This document shows positions 16,981 through 26,341 of a DNA stretch of 61,006 nt, in pieces. A program made the position numbers and the translations under genes. The stretch is from the NCBI GenBank assembly GCA_937989565.1, contig CALKRM010000010.1:1-61006 (forward strand), written 5' to 3'. The DNA comes from an uncultured Candidatus Saccharibacteria bacterium (lineage in GTDB: Bacteria; Patescibacteriota; Saccharimonadia; Saccharimonadales; Saccharimonadaceae). The notes under the pieces were generated by a model. That model was not told the DNA's origin. It saw only the letters and a list, made by a program, of their open reading frames with translations, and made no database searches. The stretch's first letter is position 1. Every line of letters begins with the position of its first letter.

Positions 16981-17931
16981 TTACAGAATCGGCAAGGAAA
17001 TTGTGAAAATGGTTGAGTTTTTCGAGGCGCTAACAGAGATTTGTCCGCCTAGCGCTCTTGTCAATTGTTCCGCTAATGGCAATCCTAATCCGTAGCCTTT
17101 TGTGCTTTGATTGCCGCGAAAAAATCGCTCAAAGACGTGCGGTAAGGTTTGTTGTGAAATCGTGCCGTCGTTGATGAAGTTGACGGTGATGTTTTGTTTC
17201 GATGGAATGATGCAAATTTTTACCACAGAATTTTTCGGACTATGTTTCAATGAATTGTCGAGCAAAATCGCGCACAATTCTCGCGTCGCAGTGTGATGAA
17301 GCGGAATATTTATGTGTTCTGGGCAATTCATTTTAACTCGCGCTTCGGCTTTTCGTTCGCGGATGAGTTCGGATATCAATTCCGTCAGATTAAAACTTTT
17401 ATCTTCCAGCGCCAACTTATTTTCTGTCCGTGATAACTCCAGAAGCATCGCCGTAAGTTCAGTCAACTTATTTATTTCCTCCAAATTGCTTTCCAGAGTT
17501 TCTGTAAGTTCCGCCTTGTTCGCCTTCCGATTTTTTAGCGCAAATTCAGTCTCTGCTTTCATAATTGCCAAAGGCGTTCGGAGCTGATGGCTAGCATTAG
17601 CAACAAACCGCGATTGAGCTTTGTGGGCGGTTTCTATCGGTCGCAAAGTGATTTTTGCCAATAAATACGAACACCAACCGCCAGCGAGCAGAACGATAAG
17701 ATTTATATAGCCCAAACTAATCAAAAGATTTCGAGTTGAATTATCTATTCTTTCCGACAAATTGATTGCAGGAAAATCGCCCTTCCTTTGAACGATAATT
17801 TTATGAATTTGCGCATCAACTTCCGAGCGCGCTACCTGAAAAATAATGCTACTAAACAGCAAACTGACGATCATCAAAATCATCAAATACCAGCCCGCCA
17901 ACTTAATTGTTGCTGAGGTAAAAATTTTCAT
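16981..17931 (-). CDS. Sensor histidine kinase
   Basis: A 316-residue membrane kinase with two membrane helices (about 9-31 and 70-92), a short extracytoplasmic loop, the phospho-acceptor H-box FVANASHQLRTPLAIMK, N-box DNSLKHSPKN and G-boxes NDGTI and GYGLGLPLAEQL. Its start overlaps the response regulator stop by four bases, forming a two-component pair. The pair is divergent from an ABC exporter operon starting at 18660, a common arrangement when the system controls the exporter; that link is inferred. Confidence 0.93.
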   Translation of the reverse strand: MKIFTSATIKLAGWYLMILMIVSLLFSSIIFQVARSEVDAQIHKIIVQRKGDFPAINLSERIDNSTRNLLISLGYINLIVLLAGGWCSYLLAKITLRPIETAHKAQSRFVANASHQLRTPLAIMKAETEFALKNRKANKAELTETLESNLEEINKLTELTAMLLELSRTENKLALEDKSFNLTELISELIRERKAEARVKMNCPEHINIPLHHTATRELCAILLDNSLKHSPKNSVVKICIIPSKQNITVNFINDGTISQQTLPHVFERFFRGNQSTKGYGLGLPLAEQLTRALGGQISVSASKNSTIFTISLPIL

Positions 17932-18596
17932 GATTCAATCCTGTAGCCGAATCCACGCACGGTTTTTATCAATTGTTTTTTGAACGGTTTGTCGATTTTT
18001 TGGCGCAGATTTTTTATGTATGCCTCGACATTATTCGGCAAAATATCAGCGTCAAAATCCCAAACGTGATCAATCAGCGTTTCTTTACTGAGAACCTGAT
18101 TCGGATGCTGCATCAAATATTCCAGCAGCGCATATTCTTTGTTCGTGAGGTCAATATTCTTCCCGGCTCGCGTTACGGTTTGCTGCTGCTTGTCAATTTT
18201 CAAATCGTCAATTTGCAGAACGTCTGGCTGACTAATCGGCGGCCGACGAAGTAAAGCTCGCACGCGCGCCAACAGCTCGTCAATTGCAAAAGGCTTAGTC
18301 AAATAATCATCGGCTCCCACGTCCAGCCCGAGCGTTTTATCTTCGGTCGTGCTCAGCGCCGTTAGGAACAGAATTGGCATATTTTTCCCGTTCTCGCGCA
18401 ATTTTTTAACAATCTCCGTGCCTTCTAATCCCGGCAACATTCGATCAACAATCAACAAGTCATACGGCTGACTGTCCGCCAAATTAAAGCCCTCTTCCCC
18501 GTCATACGCCGCATCAACCGCGTATTTCTCACGCTTCAGAGATTCGGTTATGACCCTCGCAATTTTTCGTTCGTCCTCAATAACCAGTAGTCGCAT
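17928..18596 (-). CDS. OmpR-family response regulator
   Basis: A 222-residue regulator with an N-terminal receiver domain (acidic pair at EDER, phosphorylated Asp in DLLIVDRMLPGLEG near residue 51, conserved Thr in LFLTALS, Lys in YLTKPF) and a C-terminal winged helix with the motif YIKNLRQKIDK. It is first in the operon with its kinase; TATAAT lies six bases before the ATG, so the mRNA is likely leaderless. It faces the ABC exporter operon across a short shared promoter region. Confidence 0.95.
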   Translation of the reverse strand: MRLLVIEDERKIARVITESLKREKYAVDAAYDGEEGFNLADSQPYDLLIVDRMLPGLEGTEIVKKLRENGKNMPILFLTALSTTEDKTLGLDVGADDYLTKPFAIDELLARVRALLRRPPISQPDVLQIDDLKIDKQQQTVTRAGKNIDLTNKEYALLEYLMQHPNQVLSKETLIDHVWDFDADILPNNVEAYIKNLRQKIDKPFKKQLIKTVRGFGYRIES

Positions 18597-18659
18597 ATTT
18601 ATATTATATCTTTTTTCCTGCGCTAAGTGTTATAATTTTATTTAAAGAAAAGGAGGCGT

Positions 18660-19409
18660 ATGCCAGATAATAAAAAAATGGTTGAGATTCGTCATTTTAA
18701 GATGAGTTTCGGCGATAAAACTGTTATTAAAGATCTGAGTTTCGACGTTTTTCGCGGCGAAGTTTTTGGTTTTTTGGGAAGTAATGGCTCGGGAAAAACT
18801 ACGACGTTGCGCGCACTGTTGGGGCTATATCAGCCGACCGCGGGCGATTTATTGATAAACGGCAAGCCATATTCGGTGGAAAGTCAGATTCGCCTCGGAT
18901 ATCTTCCTGAGGAGCGCGGTTTGTATAAAAAAGAAAAAGTCTTAGACGTGATGCTTTACTTTGGTCAATTGAAAGGTTTGAGCCGCAAAGAAGCTAAGGA
19001 TTTTTCTATGAAGTTTTTGGAGCGCGTCAATTTGAGCGACAAGGCTAATACGCAACTTGATAAATTATCTGGCGGACAGCAGCAGAAGATTCAGCTTGGC
19101 GTAACAATTATGGGCGATCCAGAACTGCTGATTATGGACGAGCCAGCCAAAGGTTTCGATCCGGTAAATCGCCGTTTGTTGATGAATATAATTGAGGAGC
19201 AACGAAAAGCTGGCGCGACAATTATTTACGTTACGCACCAGATGGAGGAAGTAGAAAGATTGTGCGATCGTTTGATTTTATTGAAGGACGGTCAAGCGGC
19301 GGCATATGGAACATTGGAAGAAGTAAAAAGTCAATTTGGCGGCGCGTCAATGGACGACATTTTTGTCCAAGTTTACGGCGGCGAAGCGAAGGAGTTGAGC
19401 GATGAGTAA
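18660..19409 (+). CDS. ABC transporter ATP-binding protein (NatA-like)
   Basis: A 249-residue ATPase of an ABC-2 type exporter. Walker A GSNGSGKTT, Q-loop in GYLPEERGLY, signature LSGGQQQKI, Walker B LLIMDEPAKGFDP and the switch histidine in IIYVTHQME are all present. A strong AAAGGAGG Shine-Dalgarno precedes the ATG. The permease gene begins eight bases before this stop. The substrate is unknown; NatAB-like pairs export sodium or act in stress and antimicrobial resistance. Confidence 0.94.
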   Translation: MPDNKKMVEIRHFKMSFGDKTVIKDLSFDVFRGEVFGFLGSNGSGKTTTLRALLGLYQPTAGDLLINGKPYSVESQIRLGYLPEERGLYKKEKVLDVMLYFGQLKGLSRKEAKDFSMKFLERVNLSDKANTQLDKLSGGQQQKIQLGVTIMGDPELLIMDEPAKGFDPVNRRLLMNIIEEQRKAGATIIYVTHQMEEVERLCDRLILLKDGQAAAYGTLEEVKSQFGGASMDDIFVQVYGGEAKELSDE

Positions 19410-20634
19410 AATGCATAATTTGGGGACGGTTTTCAAATTTGAAACGCTTAGAACACTGAAGAAGCCGACGTTTTGGTTGACGGCTTTAGGGTTTCCTCTG
19501 TTGATTGGCGTACTGTACGGCATTATGTTTTGGTCGCAAAGCACGACTATTGAAGCGTCAAAAAATCTGGAAAAGCAAGAATTTTCGCTGGAAGTCACGG
19601 ACGATTCGAAGTTGGTGAAGCCAGAATTGCTGGCGGCAATTAAAGCCAAAACTGCCAAATCGAAAGAATCTGGAATTGATGACGTAAAAAATAATAAGGT
19701 TGATGCGTATATTTATTTTCCAAAGGATTTGAGTAAGCAAAAGGTTGAAGTTTACGGTAAAGATGTTGGGCTATTCCAAAACGGAAAATACAGCGCGGTG
19801 GCGCAGAGTTTGTTGAATCAATCAGTAGCAAGCGACATCAGTCCAGCGCAAGTTGCGATTTTACGCGACAAAGTCCAATTGTCATCAACCACATATCTGG
19901 ACGGAAAAGAGCACGGCGGCATTAATGAGATGATTGTGCCGGGAATGTTTTTGGCTATTTTGTTCATTCTCATCAGTATTTTTGGCAATCAAATGCTCAT
20001 TAGCACCACCGAGGAAAAAGAAAATCGCACGGTGGAAATGCTGCTTACGACCGTTAAAACCGACACTTTGATTACGGGTAAAATTTTGTCTTTGATGGTG
20101 TTGGCTTTGATTCAAATTTTGGTAATTGTTTTGCCAGTTTTGGCGGGCTATTTGGCGTTTGGCTCGAAGTTGCAATTGCCTAATCTGGACTTGAGCACGC
20201 TCGTGTTTGATCCTGTGAGAATTGGTCTGGCGATCATAATTTTCTCCGCCAGCTTCACTCTATTTACGGGAATGTTGGTGACTTTGGGCGCGATGATGCC
20301 GACCGCCAAAGAAGCTAGTCAGTGGTTCGGAATTGTGATTATGTTATTCATTGGTCCATTTTACGGAATCACGGCGTTCGTTTCCTTCCCTGATTATTTC
20401 TTCGTTAAGTTCTTGTCGCTATTTCCATTCACCGCGCCGATTCCATTGTTATTACGAAACGCAATAGGCAATTTGCCGATTTGGGAAGCTTTGCTCGGTA
20501 CGGCAATTTTGGTCGCTACAGCGGTGTTTGTTATGTGGCTATCGGTGCGCGTTTTCCGCTACGGCGCGATGTCATATGATAGTAAATTATCTCTGTCAGC
20601 GTTGCGGACAAGGCGAAAAGCTGGTAAAGTTTAA
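19402..20634 (+). CDS. ABC-2 type permease (NatB-like)
   Basis: A 410-residue membrane protein with one N-terminal helix (about 26-48), a large extracytoplasmic domain (about 50-170) and five to six C-terminal helices, as in NatB/YhaP permeases. The conserved stretch STTEEKENRTVEMLLTT precedes the membrane core. It overlaps the ATPase gene by eight bases and is followed two bases later by the AI-2E family gene, so all three are probably one operon next to the two-component system. Confidence 0.9.
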   Translation: MSKMHNLGTVFKFETLRTLKKPTFWLTALGFPLLIGVLYGIMFWSQSTTIEASKNLEKQEFSLEVTDDSKLVKPELLAAIKAKTAKSKESGIDDVKNNKVDAYIYFPKDLSKQKVEVYGKDVGLFQNGKYSAVAQSLLNQSVASDISPAQVAILRDKVQLSSTTYLDGKEHGGINEMIVPGMFLAILFILISIFGNQMLISTTEEKENRTVEMLLTTVKTDTLITGKILSLMVLALIQILVIVLPVLAGYLAFGSKLQLPNLDLSTLVFDPVRIGLAIIIFSASFTLFTGMLVTLGAMMPTAKEASQWFGIVIMLFIGPFYGITAFVSFPDYFFVKFLSLFPFTAPIPLLLRNAIGNLPIWEALLGTAILVATAVFVMWLSVRVFRYGAMSYDSKLSLSALRTRRKAGKV

Positions 20635-20636
20635 TT

Positions 20637-21770
20637 ATGAAAGTACGTATAGAGATAGACACGAAAACATTTGTGCGATTTTGGCTGGTCGTGATGGGCT
20701 TTGGTCTGGCTGGTTTGGCAATTTATTCCGCAAAGGACGCGCTGGTTTTACTGGGAATTTCCCTGTTCTTGGCGTTGGCGTTGAATCGTCCGGTTGCGGC
20801 AATTGCTAAGAAGCTTCCTGGAAAAAGCCGATTGGGCGGCACGGCGCTGGCGTATACGACGCTGGTTCTGCTTTTGGGTTGTGTGGTTTGGTTTGTTATT
20901 CCGCCAATTGTCCAGCAATCCGCCAAATTCGTTGAAAGCATTCCGAGCATAATTGACCAAGCCAGCTCACAGTGGCGTGGCGTCAATGATTTTATTGATA
21001 AGAATAATTTGCGCCCACAGGTCGATTCGATGATGGAAAACATTAAGCAGCAATCTTCGTCTTGGGCGACGAGCGTCGGCACGAATTTATTATCCAGCGT
21101 TGGCTCTTTGGCGTCATTCTTGGGTTCGCTATTCTTGGTGCTGGTGCTGTCATTCCTGATGCTACTCGAGGGTCCAACTTGGGTGAAGCGTTTGTGGGGA
21201 TTATACAACGACGAAGAAAAAATGGAGCGTCATAAGAAGCTGGTCGGTCGTATGTATAACGTGGTCACAGGTTATGTTTCTGGACAATTGACGGTTTCTG
21301 GAATCGATGCGATATTATCAGGTTTCGTGGTGTTTGTGCTGAGTTTGACATTCCCTGTCATAAATTCCAATTTGGCAATGCTCACCGTTATGGCGACGTT
21401 TGTATTGACGCTAATTCCGATGTTTGGCGCAACGATTGCTGGCGCGTTGATATCGCTGCTACTGTTCTTTAATAATATGACCGCGGGCGTTATTTACGCG
21501 ATTTATTTCGTGATTTACCAGCAGATTGAGAATAACTTTGTTTCCCCGTCCATCCAATCAAAGAAGGTTGAGCTGTCGGCTCTGACTGTCTTGGTCGCGG
21601 TGACAATTGGTTTATATGTCGGTGGTCTATTGGGTGGTTTGGTTGCTATTCCAGCCGCTGGCGTTGTGAAAGTTTTGCTGGACAATTACTTAGAGCAAGC
21701 CAAGTCTAACCGCGTTGAGAACGAAAAACCGCTTAATAAATTAGTTAAGAAATTGAAAAACGAAGATTAG
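20637..21770 (+). CDS. AI-2E family (PerM-like) transporter
   Basis: A 377-residue membrane protein with about eight helices, matching the AI-2E/UPF0118 family (TqsA, PerM, or Na+/H+ antiporter-like members). The pattern of two N-terminal helices, a long soluble stretch (about 85-150) and the C-terminal block IYFVIYQQIENNFVSPSIQS is diagnostic. It follows the ABC permease by two bases. Its substrate is unknown. Confidence 0.88.
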   Translation: MKVRIEIDTKTFVRFWLVVMGFGLAGLAIYSAKDALVLLGISLFLALALNRPVAAIAKKLPGKSRLGGTALAYTTLVLLLGCVVWFVIPPIVQQSAKFVESIPSIIDQASSQWRGVNDFIDKNNLRPQVDSMMENIKQQSSSWATSVGTNLLSSVGSLASFLGSLFLVLVLSFLMLLEGPTWVKRLWGLYNDEEKMERHKKLVGRMYNVVTGYVSGQLTVSGIDAILSGFVVFVLSLTFPVINSNLAMLTVMATFVLTLIPMFGATIAGALISLLLFFNNMTAGVIYAIYFVIYQQIENNFVSPSIQSKKVELSALTVLVAVTIGLYVGGLLGGLVAIPAAGVVKVLLDNYLEQAKSNRVENEKPLNKLVKKLKNED

Positions 21771-21786
21771 TTGACACAGAAAAAAT

Positions 21787-21812
21787 ATAGCCCGTTGAAT
21801 CCAGCGGGCTAT
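21787..21812 (-). terminator. Terminator shared by cysS and the convergent operon
   Basis: ATAGCCCG and CGGGCTAT form an 8-bp stem; the minus strand then reads ATTTTTTC, giving a proper terminator for cysS, and the stem contains the cysS stop codon. On the plus strand the T-run is weak. Confidence 0.7.
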
Positions 21813-23242
21813 TTCCATGTCCAAATGCTGCCGCTTGGCGTATCACGAACGGCAACGCCAGCCTGAAGAAGTTCATCGCGAATTCTGTCGGATTCTTCCC
21901 AATTTTTCTCTGCGCGTGCTTGACGTCGCTGAATAATCAGCCTCTTCAAATCGTCAGTAATATCAGGCGTAGACTCAGCCAAATCCAGCCCTAAAATCTC
22001 GTCGATCTCATCAATAAACTGCACTAAACTCTGTCGATGAATCTTATCAAGTGGCGTATGATCCAACTTTGAAAATACTTCATCAATCAACGCCAGTGCG
22101 CCTGGAGTGTCCAAATTATCATTCAATTTCTCGACCAATGCCTGACGTCCCGCTAATAACGAAACCGAATCGTCCTGCTCGTCTTTATCGTCGTCATCTT
22201 CCAGTGTGTCGTGAGTCTGATGTCTCAGAACCGCGTAATCCCGCCAATGATTCAATCGCGCCTGCGCTGCTTCCAGAATTTCCCAGGTAAAATTCCCTTC
22301 GGTCTGGTAATGCTTGCTGAGAATTGCCAGCTTAAACGCCATCGGACTAAACCCTCGCGAAATAATATCGTCCAGTGTAATAATATTACCCAGTGATTTG
22401 CTCATTTTTCGACCGTCGACTTTTATGTGATTATTGTGTAGCCAAATTTGAGAAAATTGTTTTCCAGTCAGGCTTTCGCTCTGAGCGATTTCATTCGTGT
22501 GATGAACTGGAATATGATCAATTCCGCCCGCGTGAATATCAATGGAATCGCCGAGCGTTTCACGAGCAATTGTCGAGCATTCCAGATGCCAGCCAGGAAA
22601 GCCAATCCCCCACTGACTATCCCATTCCATATCGCGCTTGGCGTCTTTTGGTGAAAATTTCCAGACGGCGAAGTCAGTAATATTGCGCTTTCCTTCAACG
22701 CTCACTCTGGCGCCAGCTTCCAGGCCCGCCACATCCAGCCGCGCTAATTTCCCGTAATCCTTCAAAAGCGACGTATCAAAATACATGCCGTCGCCGTCGA
22801 TTTTATATAAAAATCCTTTTTCGTCCAGCCCTTTTGCAAAGTCAATCTGTTGCTGAATATAATCCGTCGCCCGCACCAAGTAATCTGGTTTTATCAATTT
22901 CAGCACGTCGTAAGCTTCATGATTTGCAACGGAAATATATCTTTCCGCCACACCCCAGGCAGTCTTCCCCTCACGGCGCGCACCTTTTTCCATTTTGTCC
23001 TCGCCGTTATCGTCATCGCTGGTCAAATGTCCAACATCAGTGATGTTTTGCGTTCGAATAACGGGAATATCTTGCCAGCGCAGCAATCGTACCAACACAT
23101 CCCAGTAAATATAGCCAACCCAGTTGCCGATGTGCGGTTGCGAATAAACTGTTAGACCACAGGTGTAAAATTTGATCGTCTCTCCGTCAAGTGGCGTCAG
23201 TTCGTCTTTTTTTCTGGTAAGCGTATTGTAGAGTTTTATCAT
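21809..23242 (-). CDS. cysS: Cysteinyl-tRNA synthetase
   Basis: A 477-residue class I synthetase charging tRNA-Cys. Signatures: the zinc-ligand cysteine in YTCGLTVYSQPHIGNW with the HIGN motif, the further zinc ligands in HLECSTIARETLG and GIDHIPVHHTNEIAQSE, and KMSKSLGN. The C-terminal anticodon-binding region is intact. TACAAT lies seven bases before ATG 23242, indicating leaderless expression. Single gene between two convergent or divergent accessory regions. Confidence 0.96.
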   Translation of the reverse strand: MIKLYNTLTRKKDELTPLDGETIKFYTCGLTVYSQPHIGNWVGYIYWDVLVRLLRWQDIPVIRTQNITDVGHLTSDDDNGEDKMEKGARREGKTAWGVAERYISVANHEAYDVLKLIKPDYLVRATDYIQQQIDFAKGLDEKGFLYKIDGDGMYFDTSLLKDYGKLARLDVAGLEAGARVSVEGKRNITDFAVWKFSPKDAKRDMEWDSQWGIGFPGWHLECSTIARETLGDSIDIHAGGIDHIPVHHTNEIAQSESLTGKQFSQIWLHNNHIKVDGRKMSKSLGNIITLDDIISRGFSPMAFKLAILSKHYQTEGNFTWEILEAAQARLNHWRDYAVLRHQTHDTLEDDDDKDEQDDSVSLLAGRQALVEKLNDNLDTPGALALIDEVFSKLDHTPLDKIHRQSLVQFIDEIDEILGLDLAESTPDITDDLKRLIIQRRQARAEKNWEESDRIRDELLQAGVAVRDTPSGSIWTWK

Positions 23243-23285
23243 TAGTTCTATTGTACGGCACTCTGGTCAGTTTTTCAAAATTGAC

Positions 23286-23310
23286 ATAAAAAACAGCCCC
23301 AGTTGGGACT
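23286..23310 (-). terminator. Terminator after the gene at 23392-23907
   Basis: AGTCCC and GGGGCT pair around AACT (one G-T pair) followed by TTTTTT on the minus strand, about 80 bases after the stop. Confidence 0.6.
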
Positions 23311-23391
23311 TAATAATTTTCAAGTAATAGCGCAAGCAGCCTTTATAAAAAAGAACAACTTGTCGCTATTGTGTGTGCTAGTAGATAGCCC

Positions 23392-23907
23392 TCAGTTGGC
23401 GTTTTTTGCTATCCTTAGGAGGCTGTCTGTGAGTAGCATCTCATAGTTGATGCTATCGAGCGCATAGCGCAATATAGGGTTAGTGTACACAATGAGACGA
23501 AGAGGAGTTATGCTTAGGTGGCATTCCTTTTCCGCTAGCTTAATCTCAGCGTCGGTAATGAGCGAAGGAAGGTTCAAAGTGATGGCTTTACCTAACCTAT
23601 CTGTTGCTGCATACAAGCTACTTGGGGAAGCCCACTTCTGTACCTCTGGACAGTGCCGATAGGCTGCAATAGTGAACACGCATCTCTCGATGCGGTTTAG
23701 TATTTCTAGCAGACTATCGGTCTGACCGTAGGCGTCCCTAAAATCTTTAACTAACTTCTCCCGGCCAAGACAAATGTCCTCAAATAGCTTCCAATCGAGT
23801 TTACTTACTTGGACCGTAATAGGCTTAACGATCGGCTCCTCGAGTGGGCTGTCAAAGATAAGGAGTTCTCCTCTGCACTTACCCGTTCGAGCATCGATGA
23901 GTTCCAT
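23392..23907 (-). CDS. Unknown accessory protein with a strong dedicated promoter
   Basis: A 171-residue soluble, mostly helical protein of no recognised family; no signal peptide. GAGGGAG precedes the ATG, and its transcript has a leader of about 180 bases, unlike the leaderless neighbours. The base composition is GC-richer than adjacent genes. Its promoter at about 24.1 kb is nearly identical to that of the small glycine-rich gene at 33694-33966, so the two are probably co-regulated and may share an origin. Confidence 0.6.
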   Translation of the reverse strand: MELIDARTGKCRGELLIFDSPLEEPIVKPITVQVSKLDWKLFEDICLGREKLVKDFRDAYGQTDSLLEILNRIERCVFTIAAYRHCPEVQKWASPSSLYAATDRLGKAITLNLPSLITDAEIKLAEKECHLSITPLRLIVYTNPILRYALDSINYEMLLTDSLLRIAKNAN

Positions 23908-24089
23908 CGTTCTCCCTCTCTTCTCATCCTCGCGGGTGCGCGATAGTATATTGTTCTTTAATATACGAGATGAGATTTCATTCCTCTTTCCATTTTTCTA
24001 AAAAAGTAATAAAACCTCACCTCGTGTATTTTGGCTGCTTGTCAAAGTACGCTTTCGGACAAAACATTTGTTCCGTCAACAAAAGCTAA

Positions 24090-24118
24090 TATATATCACT
24101 AATAGAATAAAATGTCAA
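24090..24118 (-). promoter_or_regulatory. Strong promoter with tandem TTGACA, copy 1
   Basis: On the minus strand TTGACA (24113-24118), a 17-base spacer and TATATA (24090-24095), with a second TTGACA exactly 13 bases further upstream (24126-24131). About 54 bases around it match the promoter at 34061-34102. Between this promoter and the ATG at 23907 there is no other obvious gene. Confidence 0.65.
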
Positions 24119-24291
24119 TAGATTTTGTCAAAAATGTGGTATAATATTTTTTCTCAACTCTGTTACGGTTGTAAAAGATTTTTCTACTATTTGTAAGAAT
24201 CGCTAAATAAATTACTAATCCAGCCTCTGCTTCGCCGCCAGATCAGACCTCATACTTGACGAAATAAGATATTTAATATGTAATAAGAAGT

Positions 24292-25140
24292 ATGAGAGAA
24301 ATAATGCAGGCGCCTCAGCCAATACTCAGCTACGATAAGCCCATTGAGCTAGACTATTTGGAGCGTATGAAAGATAGATTGATAGGTGCTTTAGAGGAGC
24401 CTGAGATAATTGATACGCTGGGGGCTCTAGCCTTAAGGCTATGTGATACGGCTCAAATGTTGGAGCCTATGGAATATGTTGAAGGCGAAGAGTTGGGCGA
24501 TAGTCATCCTGATTTAGACTGGACAGATAAAAATATAATACCGCTTATCTGTAGTAATAAGTTTGTTGTTTCTGGAAGGCAGATATCTCCTATGCCAGTG
24601 CAGAAAGATAGAATAGAAAAAACTCTTGTCGGAGACATGCGTGTTTTTTTAGATGATATGTATCGTTATTTAGAGGAGGATTACCCGCCCACAAAAATAG
24701 AAAGAACAGATGCTGGTGTTGACGGTTTTTGTTATACTAGTATTTGCAAAATGGAAGACGCCTGGACAAGCTCTTATGTGCGTCTTCGCCCTGTTATTAG
24801 TGTGGCTCAGAGTGGACTGATATGTGTTGATACTGCCACGTTGGGTCACGAAACGTCTCATGCGTATGATCGTATTGTTAATCCAGTTTCGGAAATAAAC
24901 CCTACTGAATCCAATCAAATAAAACTTCGTTCTGAATTGCAAGCTTATGCCGTGGGTAAAGTGATTCAGGATTATCTTGCATATAATGATGGAATAGAAT
25001 TTAGTCACCCTGATGTGCAAGATCGAGTAGAAGAGATACGAAGAAAAGTTAACGGTCCTCTACGGTCTGAGGGCGCATTTGATGTGAATGATGATTTGAT
25101 AGAGCAACTAGATAGAGCAGGCCTGAGAGGTATATATTGA
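24292..25140 (+). CDS. Unknown protein with HExxH zincin-like motif
   Basis: A 282-residue protein with HETSH in TATLGHETSHAYDRI and a downstream glutamate in LRSELQAYAVG that could be the third zinc ligand, as in gluzincins. No signal peptide or membrane helix. The start is supported by TTGACG, a 17-base spacer and TGTAAT ending seven bases before the ATG, so it is leaderless. The family is not recognised; the peptidase role is inferred from the motif alone. It is convergent with nrnA. Confidence 0.6.
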   Translation: MREIMQAPQPILSYDKPIELDYLERMKDRLIGALEEPEIIDTLGALALRLCDTAQMLEPMEYVEGEELGDSHPDLDWTDKNIIPLICSNKFVVSGRQISPMPVQKDRIEKTLVGDMRVFLDDMYRYLEEDYPPTKIERTDAGVDGFCYTSICKMEDAWTSSYVRLRPVISVAQSGLICVDTATLGHETSHAYDRIVNPVSEINPTESNQIKLRSELQAYAVGKVIQDYLAYNDGIEFSHPDVQDRVEEIRRKVNGPLRSEGAFDVNDDLIEQLDRAGLRGIY

Positions 25141-25152
25141 TAGCGTAGTGGA

Positions 25153-26133
25153 TCAATATTCTGTTTGCAGAGCCTGATCCGTCGCTGTAACTAATTCCCT
25201 TACGATTTCGTCATAGTTTTCATATACGCGGAATCCTGCCGCGTACGGATGGCCGCCGCCGCCAAAATATCCAGCTACGGTGTCAGCGATTGGTAAATTA
25301 CCTCGTAAGCGCGCAGTTAATTTGCCGTCAGGGTAAGTTTTAATAACACAACTAAGCGCCACGCCTTCAACCAGCCGCAATTCATCACCAATCAACGCAC
25401 CAGGATTATAAGCGTCGCTGTAGGCTTGGATTTCCTCAAATGGCACATGCACCAGTGCCAATTGTCCGTCTAATAAATATTCGATTCGCTCGATCAATTT
25501 TCCCTTGTACGTCAAAATTTCTGGCGATTTTTTCATAAATTCGCGTCGTCGTTCTTCAATTTCTGCGTTGGAAGCGCCCAGTTCTGTAAGTTCTCCCGCC
25601 GTATGGAAAGTCTGAGCCGTGGTGTTTTGCGTAGTAAGCCCCAGGCTATCGCTCATAATAGCTATCAATAAATCTTCGGCCGCCTGAGGATTTATCTTCC
25701 AGTCAGAATGCTTGAATAGTTTATATAGCAATTCCCCGGTCGCCACGACGGTTTTTGATAACATAATATGGTCAAAGCTGAGCGTCGATTCGGCTGTGTG
25801 ATGATCGATAACCAGAGTCGGGTGCGTTTCTAAGAAATGTCGTGCGCCGGGAGTTTCTAATACCTTGCTAAGAAGGACGTCCGCGCTTGTGTCAACAATT
25901 ATTGCAGCGTCAGCTTGAAATGGAAAATCATTCTGTACCCTATCCCAGCCGCGAATATAATGTAGGTATTTTGGAATATCTACAGGGCAATATAAAGTGA
26001 CAGTCTTCCCTAGGTCATTTAATACTTCTTCTAGCGCCAAGCTTGAGCCTAGGCTGTCGCCGTCGGGGTTTTCGGCTTGAATAATAACTATATTGTTTGC
26101 GGATTGGATAAATTGTTGAGCTGTATCTAGCAT
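25153..26133 (-). CDS. nrnA: DHH-family nanoRNase / pAp phosphatase
   Basis: A 326-residue DHH-DHHA1 phosphoesterase that degrades short oligoribonucleotides and dephosphorylates pAp. Motifs: ENPDGDSLGSSLALEE, IVDTSA, LVIDHHTAEST (the DHH) and the C-terminal DHHA1 motif GGGGHPYAAGF. TATAAT lies seven bases before ATG 26133. The length matches the family. Monocistronic. Confidence 0.93.
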   Translation of the reverse strand: MLDTAQQFIQSANNIVIIQAENPDGDSLGSSLALEEVLNDLGKTVTLYCPVDIPKYLHYIRGWDRVQNDFPFQADAAIIVDTSADVLLSKVLETPGARHFLETHPTLVIDHHTAESTLSFDHIMLSKTVVATGELLYKLFKHSDWKINPQAAEDLLIAIMSDSLGLTTQNTTAQTFHTAGELTELGASNAEIEERRREFMKKSPEILTYKGKLIERIEYLLDGQLALVHVPFEEIQAYSDAYNPGALIGDELRLVEGVALSCVIKTYPDGKLTARLRGNLPIADTVAGYFGGGGHPYAAGFRVYENYDEIVRELVTATDQALQTEY

Positions 26134-26269
26134 ATTATTTATTATAACAAATGATTTTTACTCTAATATAATATATATTGTTTTTAATTACATAAGTGGT
26201 ATAATATGTGATGGACTATTAAAAATACTGCGCAATCGAAAAAAACATAAACATTTTTATAAATTATTA

Positions 26270-26298
26270 TTGACAAAATATAAAGATTGTGCTAGTAT
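26270..26298 (+). promoter_or_regulatory. Consensus promoter of the LPKTG surface protein
   Basis: TTGACA (26270-26275), a 17-base spacer and TAGTAT (26293-26298). A leader of about 35 bases with GAGGAG precedes the ATG at 26342. Confidence 0.7.
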
Positions 26299-26341
26299 GA
26301 GGACATAAAGCCTGAAGATAGGGCTGGAAAGAGGAGTTTTT